Position numbers and translations under genes: made by a program. This document shows, one piece after another, positions 21,667 through 33,163 of a DNA stretch of 64,000 bases. A model generated the notes under the pieces. The model made no database searches and was not told the DNA's origin. It was given only the letters and a program-made list of their open reading frames with translations. Origin of the DNA: Macrolepiota albuminosa. Lineage: Eukaryota > Basidiomycota > Agaricomycetes > Agaricales > Agaricaceae. The stretch covers positions 186,001 through 250,000 of the forward strand of contig JAMWFC010000102.1 of assembly GCA_027475525.1 (NCBI GenBank), in the 5' to 3' direction. Positions within the stretch are counted from its first letter, which is position 1, and each line of letters opens with the position of its first letter.

Positions 21667-21678
21667 AATATCAAGACT
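21667..21678 (+). promoter_or_regulatory. putative self-priming PBS of Gypsy-I
   Basis: AATATCAAGACT begins one base after the 5' LTR and is the perfect reverse complement of 21290-21301 inside the LTR, just downstream of the TATA-like box. No TGG start matching a tRNA CCA end is present. The same pairing exists in copy b (PBS complement 14987-14998, LTR 15451-15462), and the PBS is also kept in the relic at 58781-58792. This is the layout used by Tf1-type self-primed elements. Confidence 0.7.
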
Positions 21679-21698
21679 CTCTCCTTACACCGTTCTTG

Positions 21699-24502
21699 AT
21701 GGCTACGTATACTCACACTTACTACCCCACCGGGTACCAGACCGACCCTTACGGACGCCCGGTACCCGAGCACTACTCCGCGCAGACCCCCCGCCCCGTC
21801 TATCCACCTCTCCCGTACGAACCTCCATATCTCCACCGCCACTGGGCCCCCGACCCGTCCCTCTACGACCTGGGGCCCTCAGCCAGCTGGGCCCCTCCGC
21901 CCAATTTAGCCATGGCGCGACCCATGGAGGTCCCCTCGTACCGGAGCATCCCCGGGGGCCTGCCGGAGACCCCACCTGTACCCAGTGGACCTCGCCCGAT
22001 TCCCCCCAGCGAGGGCCCCTTTGCACCCACCCCCTACTACGGTTATCAGCGCCCCGTCCCCCAACCCCGAGAACCCCGAGGACCCCCCTACCCCGACTAC
22101 CCCCTTCGTCATTACCCGGCCGCCGCCCCACCCGCTCGAACTCCTCCCTTGCCAATGGGACGACGACGCCTCGAGGAGTATGAACGGCAACGGGACGAGG
22201 TACTCCGCTCCCTCAGGATCTCGCCAGAGAGCTTTGCGCAACGGACAAGGACGCTGCTCGTGGAGTTCAGACACGACGACTTTGAAGGCACTCCGGAGGA
22301 ATGGGCTCACTGCCTGGTCGAATTCGGAGATTGCCTCACGCGAGGAGAACTCCCGGAGCAAACCATGGTAAAGTATAGGCGCAATACAATCCTCCGGGAA
22401 GAATTACAGCAACTGCTCAATGAAGTCCACGCGTCCCCCTCCCCTCGGCCCCTCAATGACCCCGCGGACCCAGGTCGCTCGATTCACATTCGACGGGAAC
22501 CCCCAGAACCGGCCCCAGCAGTCCCGGCAGCCCCCACGGTCCCCACTCCGGAGCAACGACAACGGGAAGAACGGCAGAACGCCTCAGCCATATTACGGTC
22601 CCTCAACCCGACTGGAGGCCTCTTCGATCAACCCGCTGCTCGCACGGTAGGCTTGTCAACTCGCCGCAGGGCTAACTCCGTTCCTAGTACCTTCGAGACC
22701 TGGGGGCAGCCCCAGAGACCCCTGGAACCCCTCCCGCGAATGGACAACGCCCGACCGCCGCCCCCGACGAGCCCCGGTAGAGCCCGGGTGGACACCCCTA
22801 GTACGGACGACACGCTATGCTACATTGACGAGCTCACGCGCGACAACAACGAACAACGTCCCACGCCCGCGCCCGCCCCGGCACCAGCACCGCCCCCCAC
22901 GTCCGCCCCGGCCCCTCCGGAACGCAACTTCCGCTGCGATCCGCCACCCCACTTCGACCTACAAAACCCCCCGCGACCCCCGATGCAAGCCCGACCCTCC
23001 CGGATTGAACGTCCCCCGCGCAACCCGGCACCCGACCCAGCACCTAACCCCCCTCCGCCCGACCCGACACCGCCGAACCCTCCCCGACCGCCTCCGCCAC
23101 CCCCAGCTGAACCCCAGCACCTAACCCCCCGCCGCCCGACCCGACACCGCCGAACCCTCCCTGACCGCCTCCGCCACCCCCAGCTAAACCTCGAGGACGA
23201 CCCCCAGGCCCTCCACCTCCGCCACTCCCTGCGTGGAGACCCGGGCCCCCTCCTGGCAGGAACGAACCCCCTTGGGACAACGGACCTCCCGGGCATGGAC
23301 CCCCAGGTGAGCCACCCGGAGGAGGACCTCCCGGCAGGTGGGGCCCCGCCGTTGGTGCTTTTCCTCCTCAAGGAGGGGGGGGTAATTACTATTACTACTA
23401 TTACAATGCTGGCCCCCCTCCCCGCAACGCTGCCGGACCGGACAACGCTCGCGACGCCCTCGCCTGCGAAGGACGACTGGACATCCAAAAGCCCGACGCT
23501 TTCACGGGCCGGGACCCCCAAAAATGGCGTACCTTCCTCACTCAGTGTCTCAATACGTTCCAGGCAAAGCCGCTCACGTTTCAGGTTGACAGCTCCCGGG
23601 TGGCCTTTGCCGCATCATACCTCCAGGGGATCGCCTTCGATCACTACACGGCCCTCATCCAGTTCGACCCCAACAATCCGGCACTCGCTCGCTGGCAGGC
23701 CTTCGTCGACGAGTTCTCCGGGAAGTTCGGAATCTACGACACCGTGGCCGAGGCCAAGGACAACCTCTTCAATCTCCGGATGCGCTCGGAAGAGCGTTTC
23801 ACCACCTTTATCGTACGTTTTGAGAAGGAAGCTTACGAAACAGGTTGGAACTATAGCGCCCTCCGGTACGCCCTCCGCCGTGCCCTGCCACAACGCATCA
23901 AGGACGTCCTCCGACTCGCCCCGAAACAACCCTCCTACGACGGATACAAGGCCCTCGTCATGCAGATCGACCAACGCTACTGGGAAGACCGCAGCAAGTA
24001 TTCGAATTCCCGACCCCCCTGGAACCCTAGAGGAGGACCCCCTTGGCCCTCCGGCGAAGCTCCCAACCCCCAAGGTCGAAACCCCGGTCCCCCCGCGTTC
24101 CCTGGCGGCCGACCCCCGGTGAGTCGCGGCCCACCCAATGCTAACCCCGGCAGCGGCGCCTGCCCCCAGGCCCAACTCAACGCCGCCGTGGCCGCCCACG
24201 ACCCAGGCAACGTGCCAAGCCCCGAGGAACCCCCGGAAGACCCCGAAGACTTCGACTTCGACGACAAACGGGACGAGGAGGCCCTCCGAGCCAACCGGCT
24301 TCAAAAGAAGGGATGACCCTGGATCGAGATCCCGACGGATGTGCAGGAACGACAGAGAAGGGAGGGTGTCTGCATACTCTGTGGTGAGAAAGATCATTTC
24401 ATCTCCGAGTGCCCCAAACGACAGGTCATGGGACGTGCCACCTGGACCTTCAAAGGAGAGGACGCCACCTACGAGTATTTGGAAAACGACCCGGCGATTT
24501 AG
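21699..24502 (+). pseudogene. gag: Gypsy-I a gag, broken
   Basis: ATG at 21699 (ATYTHTYYPTGYQTD). The Pro-rich N-terminal part is in one frame to about 23110. A 77-bp near-duplication (23036-23189) then shifts the frame, and the capsid (PDAFTGRDPQKWRTF-like, FDHYTALIQFDPNN, FGIYDTVAEAKDNL, RIKDVLRLAP) continues in the next frame. A TGA at 24314-24316 interrupts that frame where copy b reads Arg-Pro-Trp; a CGA-to-TGA change explains it. Downstream the knuckle CILCGEKDHFISEC and the ENDPAI end (stop 24500-24502) remain. The poly-Tyr run before the capsid is conserved in all three Gypsy-I gags of the window. Confidence 0.88.
23036..23189. repeat. 77-bp near-identical tandem duplication in gag
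   Basis: 23036-23112 and 23113-23189 differ at three positions. Removing one unit brings the two gag frames together (77 = 2 mod 3). Confidence 0.9.
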
Positions 24503-27500
24503 ACCCGGAAGACACCCTAAATCGCGGAATCGACCCCGACGTCTTCTCCGCCCCGGTCTCACATCTTCGCTCTACGACACTCATACCGGACACCCTCACG
24601 GCTTATCTACCCTCCCACTCTTCGCACTCCCTCCTCCTCAAAACCCACCTCACCCCCTCCGGAACTCCCCTCAACACCCTCGTCGACAGCGGCGCCACCG
24701 ACAACTTCATCGACGAAGCATGGTCTACCCTCGCCCCGGAACCCGCCCAGCAACTCCCGGTCCCGGTACGGCTCTGCCTCTTCGACGGCGACGCCTCTAC
24801 GGCAGGGGACATCACTCATTTTGTGCATATGCCCGTCACCTTCGTCAATGGACAGACTCACACCCTCCAGATGTTGATAACCAAACTCCACCCTTCTGCA
24901 CCCCTGGTCCTAGGGCTCCTGTGGCTCCGAGACACTAACCCCCGCATCGATTGGCGACACCTCACCCTTCACCTGACCCGGGACCCGACCCCCGACGACC
25001 AGCAACTCCCCTTCGACATCCCCCACTCCTCAAACCCAACCCTGAAGGACCCCCCGGACGAGCCCCCACCACCCCCTGGACTCCAGTCCTGCTCGTCCCG
25101 ATCCTTCGTCATCAATGCCAGGCTGGACAGCACCCCGGGACCGATATTGGCCCTTATCGACAGCGGAGCTACCGGGGTTTTCATCAGCGATGCCCTCGAC
25201 CTCCCCCACGACTCCCTCGACCAGCCCCTCCGCCTGCAGCGCCTCGACGGCACCCCCTCCTCCTCTGGCCCCATCCAAAGGTCTCACTCGGGACGCGTGA
25301 CCCTGGACAACAACTACGAGTTCACTTCCGACTTCCTGGTCACGCGACTTCACGAATCGACCCCGATGGTGCTGGGACTACCCTGGCTGCGCGACACGAA
25401 CCCCGACATCGATTGGAGGACGCTCACCATGACCTTCCCGGGACCCGAAGACCACCCCTCGACCACCGTGCACCTCCGGGCCCTAGGAAACGACCCGGCG
25501 CCCGACACCCCCAGAACGACTGCCGCGCCCCCCACGCATGCACCACCCACGCCCGTCCGAGACCGCAAGGCCCCTGATCGACCCCCGAACATTCCTTGGA
25601 ACAAGTACAAAGGGCCGAACTACCCCTGCCGGTCTCAGACACGCGTCACACCCGCTCCGGCCGATGCTTCCGCAACCCCGATTGACCCGAGCGCACTCGA
25701 CATTAGGATCATTGGGGCCGCCCCCTTCGCCCGCCTCATGAGGGAGGGAACTCCCACGTTTCAGCTGCACACCTCGCCTTCTCTCCCGGAAGAACACCTA
25801 CGAGGGGACGCTATTCCCCCAGAACAGAAAACTGAGGAGCAAATCCTCCGAGAAGTAGTTCCCCCGGAGTATCACGAGTTCGCTGACGTATTCTCCGAAG
25901 GAGACGCCAAGGAGATCCCCCCTCATTGCCCCTATGATCACACCATCGACCTCGAGGAAGGAGCCACCCCCCCTTTCGGCAAGGTCTACAACATGTCGGA
26001 GGTCGAACTCTGGGCCCTCAAGGACTACCTCGACGAAATGCTCGGTAAGGGATTCATCCGACCCTCCGCCTCCGCCACCGGAGCCCCGGTTCTATTCGCC
26101 AAGAAGAAGGACGGCTCGCTCCGACTCTGTGTCGACTACCGGGGACTCAATAAGATCACCAAGAAGAACCGCTACCCGCTCCCGCTCATCGGCGACCTGG
26201 TCGATCGACTCCGCAGCGCCAAGGTCTACACGAAGATCGACCTCCGCTCCGGTTACAACAACGTCCGCATCGCCCCGGGACACGAGTGGAAAACCGCGTT
26301 CCGCACGCGGTATGGTCTGTTTGAGTACCTTGTGATGCCTTTCGGAATGACTAACTCCCCCGCCACGTTCCAATACTTCATGAACGACATCTTCCACGAC
26401 ATGAGTGATGTCTTCGTGATCGTCTACCTGGACGACATCCTCATCTATTCCGACTCACCGGAGGACCACCAGAAGCATGTCCGGCAAGTCCTCGAGCGCC
26501 TCCGGGAGCACAACCTCCACGCCAAGCCCGAGAAGTGTTCATTCCATACAGAAGAGGTTGAGTATCTTGGCATCATAGTATCCCCAAATGGCGTTTGCAT
26601 GGACCCCCACAAGGTCAAGGCCATCGTCAACTGGCCGCAGCCCCGGAACGTCAAGGAAGTACAGTCCTTCCTGGGTTTTGCTAACTTCTACCGGAGGTTT
26701 ATAGACAACTACTCCGGGATCACAAAACCCCTCAACCGGCTCACGCGCAAGGACATTGCCTGGAACTGGGACAGTAAGTGCCAGAGCGTCTTTAACTTGC
26801 TCAAGGAGGCTTTCACAGTCGCCCCGGTACTCCGGCACTACGACCCGGCCCTCCCGATCATCCTGGAATGTGACGCATCCGACTACGCCATCGCCAGGAT
26901 CCTCTCACAAATGGAGCCTGACAGTGGGGAGCCCCGGCCAGTCGCTTTCTACACCCGGTCCATGATCGACGCCGAGCTCAACTACGACATTTACAACAAG
27001 GAACTCCTTGCCATCGTCGAAGCCTTCAAGCAATGGCAGGCCTACCTCGAGGGAGCCCGGCACCGGATCCAGGTCTATTCGGATCATAATAACCTGCAGT
27101 ACTTCACCACGACCAAGCAACTCAGTCGACGGCAGGCCCGATGGTCCGAGATCCTCTCGGAATACGACTTCACGATCCAGTACCGCCCGGGACGACTTGG
27201 CGCCAAACCCGATGCCCTCACCCGTCGTCCGGACGTCTACCCCAAGAAGTCGTTCGAGGCGGAACGCAATGCATTCAATCATCGCGTGGTGATCCCTCCC
27301 GAACATCTGAATGCCGTACTGATCTTAAACAACGAAGGAACCCTGAACCAGATCCGCCGTGCTTCCCGAGACAAGTACTTCACCGATCACGACCCCCGAA
27401 ACTCTTCCGACGAAACCGACCGGGACCCCGCCTTCTCATTGTCCCCCGACGAAAAACTCCTCCTCTGGGACAGCCGCATCTACGTCCCGGATCACGCCCG

Positions 27501-29835
27501 ACTCCGCTACGATGTCCTCCGTCAGCACCACAATCATAAGCTCCGAGGGCACCCTGGGATACGTAAGACTCTCCAGCTGATCTCCCGGACTTACTTTTGG
27601 CCGGGGTTGAAGAAGGACGTGACCCGCTACATTCGATCATGTGAACCCTGCCTCTGGGCCAAGGTCCCCCGACACCGACCATACGGACTCCTGAAACCCC
27701 TGCCGGTCGGGCGACGCCCCTGGTCCTCCATATCTCTAGACCACATCGTCGAGCTCCCGGAATCTGAAGGGTTCGATGCTATTCTCGTCGTTGTGTGCAG
27801 GCTGACTAAACAGGGCATCTTCCTACCCTGCCACACCACGGATACCGCCCCGGACTTCGCCCGGCTGTTCCTCGAGCACGTCTTTGCCAAACATGGACTC
27901 CCGGACGACATCGTCTCCGACCGTGGCCCTCTCTTTGTGTCCAAATTCTGGACTTCCCTGTGTAAGGCACTTGAAGTAAAGACTAACCTCTCCACCGCCT
28001 ACCACCCCAAAACCGACGGCCAAACCGAAAGGGTCAACCAGTCTCTCGAGCAGTACCTCCGACTGTACGTCAACTACTTACAGGACGACTGGCGCGCCGA
28101 GCTCCCCCTGGCCGAGTTCACCTACAACAACACGCCGCACTCTGCCACCGGGGTATCCCCCTTCTTCGCCAACAAGGGATACCACCCCCGACTGACACTC
28201 TCGCTCCAGGACATCCCGTCGCACGCCGCCCATGAGGTCGCCCGGGATCTCCAATCCCTTCACAGGTTTCTCCGGGAAGAGATCGACATTGCGAACCGGG
28301 CCTACGTGAAACACGCCGACCGGAAACGGGAAGACACCCCCGACTGGGCCCCCGGGACAAAGGTATGGTTAGATCGACGACACCTGCGCACCCGCCGGCC
28401 CTCCCCAAAACTCGATCACAAGCGTCTCGGTGATAGGCTTCTACTCGGACTGAGCGCATCAAGGGACATTATAGGCCGACCAACACTTGACACACTAAAG
28501 GCTCTAGCGACCAGCCTTGGGTACAGAGCAGCCCTAGCGCGGGCGCTCTATGGCAAGACTTATCCATTCATCTCAATCACCAGTATCAGCCCCTCAGCGC
28601 ACTCCACTCAGTTACTTTGAAGACCAAGAAGACTCAGGGCAGGAGGGGACTCTGACCAAACCCCGATCAGTACTGGAAGGAGTTAGCAATTGGCGCTGTC
28701 AATCACCGAGGCACCTCAATCAGAAGTCTAAAAGAATCAATGATGACGAGACAGGATACACGCAGACCCGACATTTAAATCTATCAAAAGATGGTACAAT
28801 GTTTAGCGCCGGAATTAGCGCTCACGGCGTCTGTCGAGGATTCCCCGACCATACCCCGGGATGGCATGGCCAATTAAATTACATCAAAAAGTGAGCAAAC
28901 TCGTACCACTTCTAAGTAGTTTTAGAGTCGCCGTTGGTTGCCGTCACCCATGTGCTGCAGGTCGCTGTTGACAGGTGGCCGTTAGCTACAGTCACAAAGA
29001 GAGGCGCTAATTGGTAGTGCCGTCAATAGACTTATTTTGGAAATAATGTAGCGCATAGTATAAAAACTAGCTACTTGCCATGTATATAACAACGAATCGT
29101 AACCTCTTGAGCACCCAGTTACACTTAGCGTTCAAATCGCGCTAGCGTTGCCTGACTTTGCCACCAAGTTCGGCGCTAGCTTCGTCTATCTCGTCTTCGT
29201 CATTTACGGTGCCACCTACGGGCACGCTACGCTGCGCTATTCGTTTCTTTCTCTATAACTTCTCCTAAACTACGACGCTTACCACTTGCTAGGTAGCATC
29301 CGAGGCGCTATCGTCTAGCGCATCGCCCTATCACCTCTGCTCGAGCACACCGGGACCCTGCCGGGACTCCTCACAAACCCGTATGCCAGGCGCTGGAGAC
29401 GGCGTTGTACTGCGTATACGTCCAGCGCACCCAACCACAGTTGGCGTCATCATCGGCCCGTTCAAGATATTGAAGAAGGTCTCATCCCACGCCTACAAAA
29501 TCGAGCTCCCCCCGGGATTAAAAGGTCTGCACCCGGTATTCCACGTCCGCCTCCTGGAACGACACCTCCCGGATCCTTTCCCCAAACGACGCTCCGAGCC
29601 CCCTCCCCCGGTCGAGGTCGAGGACGAGTACCACTACAAAGTTGAAGACATCCTCAACTCCCGGAACATTCGTGGACGACCCCACTTCCTCGTACGGTGG
29701 AAGGGATATGGCCCGGAAGACGACACCTGGGAACCACGCAAAAACCTCGAAGGCGCCCTCGACAAACTCCGGGACTTTCAACAACGGCACCTGGGAAACG
29801 ACCTCCCCAGGCGCAGAACTCACAGACGGCAGTAG
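24409..29835 (+). pseudogene. pol: Gypsy-I a pro-pol, interrupted by solo LTR
   Basis: Open in the -1 frame relative to gag from before 24409 to 28430, then 1,022 bp of solo LTR, then the last part 29453-29835. Domains: [10 protein letters not shown] protease (24683-24712), second DSGATGVFIS protease (25158-25187), RT with [10 protein letters not shown] (about 26423-26452), RNase H with [12 protein letters not shown] (the usual Gly is Arg), integrase HHNHKLRGH...CEPC and SLDHIV / DIVSDRG / [12 protein letters not shown], and a C-terminal chromodomain ([10 protein letters not shown]...[17 protein letters not shown]) after the insertion. Before the insertion all catalytic RT and IN residues I can see are present; the element lost function when the LTR landed between the integrase C-terminus (KLDHKRLG) and [14 protein letters not shown]. 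Confidence 0.92.
28431..29452 (+). repeat. solo LTR (1,022 bp) inside pol
   Basis: Starts TGATAGG, ends GTCATCA (TGAT...ATCA inverted ends) and is flanked by TCGG on both sides (28427-28430 and 29453-29456), a 4-bp target duplication. A TATA-like TATAAAA lies near 29060. No coding capacity. The parent family is not otherwise in the window except the worn copy at 710-1345. Confidence 0.85.
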
Positions 29836-30100
29836 TGGGCGTAACCCCCGCCTCTGGGCTCAGTAGGGATTCAACTCCCGTGTATACTTTCTGTTTTTCC
29901 TTTCTTGATTTTACTCTCCTTTAGTACCTTTCCACAGTAGCCCCCCCGGATTCTGGGCCAGGTACTCTCTTTCGTTTTTCCGCTACTTTACTTACATCAT
30001 TAGAAATACGACGGTCGAATATGTACATTTTTCTAGAACTACATATTGTTACAGCTACGGGTCACGAGAACGAGCAAACGACAAGAAAAACGGGGGGCCC
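29836..30100. other. spacer between convergent pol and antisense gene
   Basis: 265 bp containing T-rich runs; no ORF or clear terminator. Confidence 0.5.
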
Positions 30101-31915
30101 CTAGAGCTGAGGCCCCGAATCGTCCCCTCCCCCCCTCGGCCAACCCCGGAAGTCTTCCCCCATTCCCCCTGGACCCTCCTCCCGCCACACTTCCTCGGCC
30201 AGCGCATCCCAGGACGGGAGGGGCTCGCCCTCGTCCAGTACACGCTCGAACCAAGATCCCGGGGCAGGCACGTTCCTTCGCCGGTGGGCACTCACCAACC
30301 GCCCCAGGAGGTCGAGCCCGCGCTCCACCCCCGGGCGTTCCCCCCCCTGCAACGCGGCAAGTGCCGCGGCGACCCCGTCCAGGAGCGAGCGGTGCTCCCG
30401 GGCCCAGCCTGGAGACGTTAGCGGAAATAGCAGGTAGGCGACGGGAGACTCACTCAATGAGGCCATGCGCGCGATCACCACATCGCGGCGCAGCCCCTCC
30501 ACCAACTCCTGCCCTGAGGGGATCCTCTCCGGGACCCCCACTCCCTGCTCCAGCCTCGCCTGCAACGCCCCCAGCCCGGCCTCCACTTCTCCCTGGGCAA
30601 CTCTGGCCTCCCGATCCCCCTCCGGACTCCTCCCGACCGCTGCCTCCTCCTCCACCCCCTCCTCGAGGCCCTCCTCCTCCCGCCTGACCTGTCTCTGCAG
30701 GGTCCCGACTTTGCCCGCTAGTAGGCCCCCAGACAAGGGGGAAAACGCCGCCGAGGATAAGCGCGGGGGAGATACCGGGGAAGGGGTCCCCATGAATAGG
30801 CGTCTCCCCCTAGAAGAAGGTCCCGGGGAGGGACTGGGCGACCGGATCGGGGAGGGGGTCCCCAGGAACAATCGCGTCCTCTTGGGAGGTCCCGGGGAGG
30901 GACTGGGCGACGCCCGCCGCTTCCCCTTGTCCAGGTACCCCCCCTGCCCCCGGGCGACGGACCGAGGGGCCCGGCGCGTGATCAACACCACGGGCCGGCC
31001 CCAGCCCCCCACCCGGGCGACCCCCCGACTCCCCGACCCCCCACTGGACACCTCCGCGGGCGCTGCTGGCCCCTCCCCCACCGGCTCCACCGCCTCCCCC
31101 GCCGCCTCCGCCACCCAATCGTGCTCCTCAACCCCCATCCTCCGGGTGACTCCCCCCAGCGGCCATCCCTGCTCCCGGGCGACAGACCGTGCCCTCCACA
31201 GTGCCGACACGGAACAGCGCTCGTGATTGAGGCGGCAAGCCTCGCACACGGCCGTGTCCCGGCGGGACGAGGGGCTCGGGACTTCGAAGGTGCAGAGCAC
31301 CCTCCGGCGGGCGCAGTGCAGGCACTGCACCGAAATCAGCAATGGGGAACCTAGGTAAGGGCGCAACTCACCGGACCGTTATTCACGCACCAAGCGTGAG
31401 TGGGCAGTCCCCGGGGCCTCTCCAGGGCCTCCTCGAACAGCTCCTGCGTGGCATCCGCCCACGCGACACGTTGTCCCTCTGGGACCTCTGCCACGGTCCC
31501 TACCGCCATCTGGGAGCGGCGGAAACGAGGGGCAGGCAATCTCGGGCGAGGAGGGGGCCGAGGACGGGGAGGTCGGACGGTCATCCACGCGACAGTGGGC
31601 GCGGGGCGACTGGGACCCGCCTGAGGGGCTACCGTGGGAACCGATGGCGGGGGACTGACCGGTGCCTCCGGGGCAGCCTCCGGCAGGCGACTGGGTCCCG
31701 CCTCCGGGGCAGGTGCGTTTTGTTGTTCTAAAAAAGGGAGGTTGATCAGGCCAAGCAAAAAACACGCGAATGCACCTACGTTGCTGAAACAGCGCCGCGA
31801 CACGCTTCTGATCCAGGTGGCGCCGATACCGGGCGTCCCAGGCCTCCCATACGACCAAAGGCGCGACTTCGTTGGTGGGCGGGGGCGTCGGGGAATGCGT
31901 CGGGGTGCGCGACAT
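30101..31915 (-). CDS. antisense Zn2Cys6-like protein gene of Gypsy-I a (4 exons)
   Basis: Homologue of the gene at 5732-7656, again opposite to gag-pol. Proposed exons: 31915-31780, 31727-31372, 31324-30454 and 30408-30101. Introns are 52, 47 and 45 bp in phases 1, 0 and 1, the same positions and phases as in copy b. The spliced frame gives 556 aa: MSRTPTHSPTPPP start, WEAWDARYRR-like helix, Pro-rich segment, cysteine array C165-X2-C-X6-C-X15-C-X2-C-X6-C201 (CLHCARRRVLC...CEACRLNHERC), WRARSVAREQGW, basic DKGKRRA, Pro/Ser linker, coiled coil, and a conserved C-terminal block (WAREHRSLLDG ... AHRRRNVPAPGSW ... DEGEPLPSW). The sequences differ clearly from copy b while frame and splice sites persist, which argues for selection on the protein. 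It may bind DNA; its role in the element is unknown. Confidence 0.75.
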
Positions 31916-32027
31916 GGTTGAGTTTGATGGGAAAATTTTTTTTGATACGTGTCAGGACATGTGACAGATCCCACGCCCGGACCCCGGCCCGTGCCACTGT
32001 CTACGCGCGCCTCGGAGGGTCTCGGCG

Positions 32028-32042
32028 CTAAGGGGGGGGTGA
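32028..32042 (+). promoter_or_regulatory. polypurine tract of Gypsy-I a
   Basis: TAAGGGGGGGGTGA-type purine run ending at the first base of the 3' LTR. Confidence 0.88.
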
Positions 32043-32813
32043 TGTCACGACCCCCTCCGGATCCACCCCGAGACACCCCTGGAACCCCACCCGCTAACCC
32101 TCTCCCCGACCCCGCAGAACGCGCCCCGCCATCACACGCATCAATGGCCGCCATCACCCGTCAACGATCACCATCAGCCAGCCCCCCGGGACCCTTGCAT
32201 CATGGACCCCGGGACCAACCGCCATCAACGATCAGGTCTTGCGGCGCAGCCATCACGCATCACGCACCACGCATCACAACTCCCTCCATGCCAATTGATC
32301 GCGCGTCCCCACGCGCGCGATCCTGGTATACAGTCCCTGCCCGCTACTCAATGGCCCCCGGAACTCATCCTAGACACCCCAGAACCCCGAGACACGTTCC
32401 CGTAGTACTTATAGCATAGCTCCCCACTGTATTCGCCAGTCTTGATATTGCATACACTGTTACTTTGGATATTGCGTGCCCTCTGTTTGACTGGTACGCC
32501 TCGTTTGGTACGCTTCGACTGGCACGCCTTAGTATTCGCATGCTATAAGTTTGGTACGCACTTCGCGACTCTTAAGTTACTAACTTGGTCTCGTCTTAGA
32601 ACCTCCGGTTCACGACTCGACCCTCTCTAACCCCAGTTACCTCCAACCCAAAACCCCCGGACTCTAGTCCCTTATCCTGGGATTACTCCTGTCCTCGTCT
32701 TGAACCCCGGAGTCCTAGCCCCGGAGTTCCAGACACCCGAGTATTCGTAGGTCAAGTCCGCATCGTAAGGGCATTGCTTTCCTGGAAGGCCCCCGACTCA
32801 GCGGAACCTGACA
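32043..32813 (+). repeat. Gypsy-I a 3' LTR
   Basis: 771 bp, TGTCAC...CCTGACA, lacking a 21-bp segment present in the 5' LTR. The transcript-start motif AGTCTTGATATT is at 32438-32449. Followed by CTTGG. Confidence 0.93.
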
Positions 32814-32818
32814 CTTGG

Positions 32819-33163
32819 CAGGAAAATGGTTGATTTGGCAATGGCACACAGTGAAGATCCTCAGGACCCAGATTGGTCCTTGTACACAGTAAAGAAGACA
32901 AACAACAAATGAGGTGAGTGTCAAGTTGATGTAATAAGGATTAACCATGTAAAAAGTGGGTTTGCAGAGGCAAAGGAATTGGCTTGTAAATATCTTGACA
33001 GCTGCCCGGCAGAAGTGATTCGTCGCTTTATCAACCATTCTTGGCGATTCATGAATGCTTATTGCAGGGGTCTTAGTGGCAAGGCTGCAGCATGGGCTAT
33101 TCGCAACCAACAGTCAAGTTTCTCAGAGTGCGATGATGTCGATTGAAGCAGTATTAAACTAGA
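32819..33163 (+). pseudogene. transposon ORF fragment, C-terminal (DDE transposase tail)
   Basis: Resumes the DDE transposon after Gypsy-I a: MVDLAMAHSEDPQDPDW, then after a stop the tail CPAEVIRRFINHSWRFM and GLSGKAAAWAIRNQ, ending MMSIEAVLN at about 33163. The words resemble the C-terminus of agaricomycete DDE transposases as I recall them; the catalytic core is absent, so this is a deletion derivative. Confidence 0.6.

Larger units (their letters stand above)
20874..32813 (+). mobile_element. Gypsy-I copy a, Ty3/Gypsy chromovirus
   Basis: An 11.94-kb element with LTRs of 792 and 771 bp (TGTCAC...CCTGACA) and a perfect 5-bp target duplication CTTGG (20869-20873 and 32814-32818). Order: LTR, PBS, gag, pro-pol, antisense gene, PPT, LTR. 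The LTRs differ by a 21-bp indel and numerous, mostly C/T, substitutions, so it is older than copy b. Gag carries a premature TGA and a near-exact 77-bp duplication; pol is interrupted by a solo LTR at 28431-29452. It inserted into the DDE transposon derivative. Confidence 0.95.

Noticed and set aside
30046..31226. Plus-strand Pro/Ser-rich frames at 30046-30687 and 30465-31226
   Set aside because: Complement of the antisense gene; composition reflects codon shadow.
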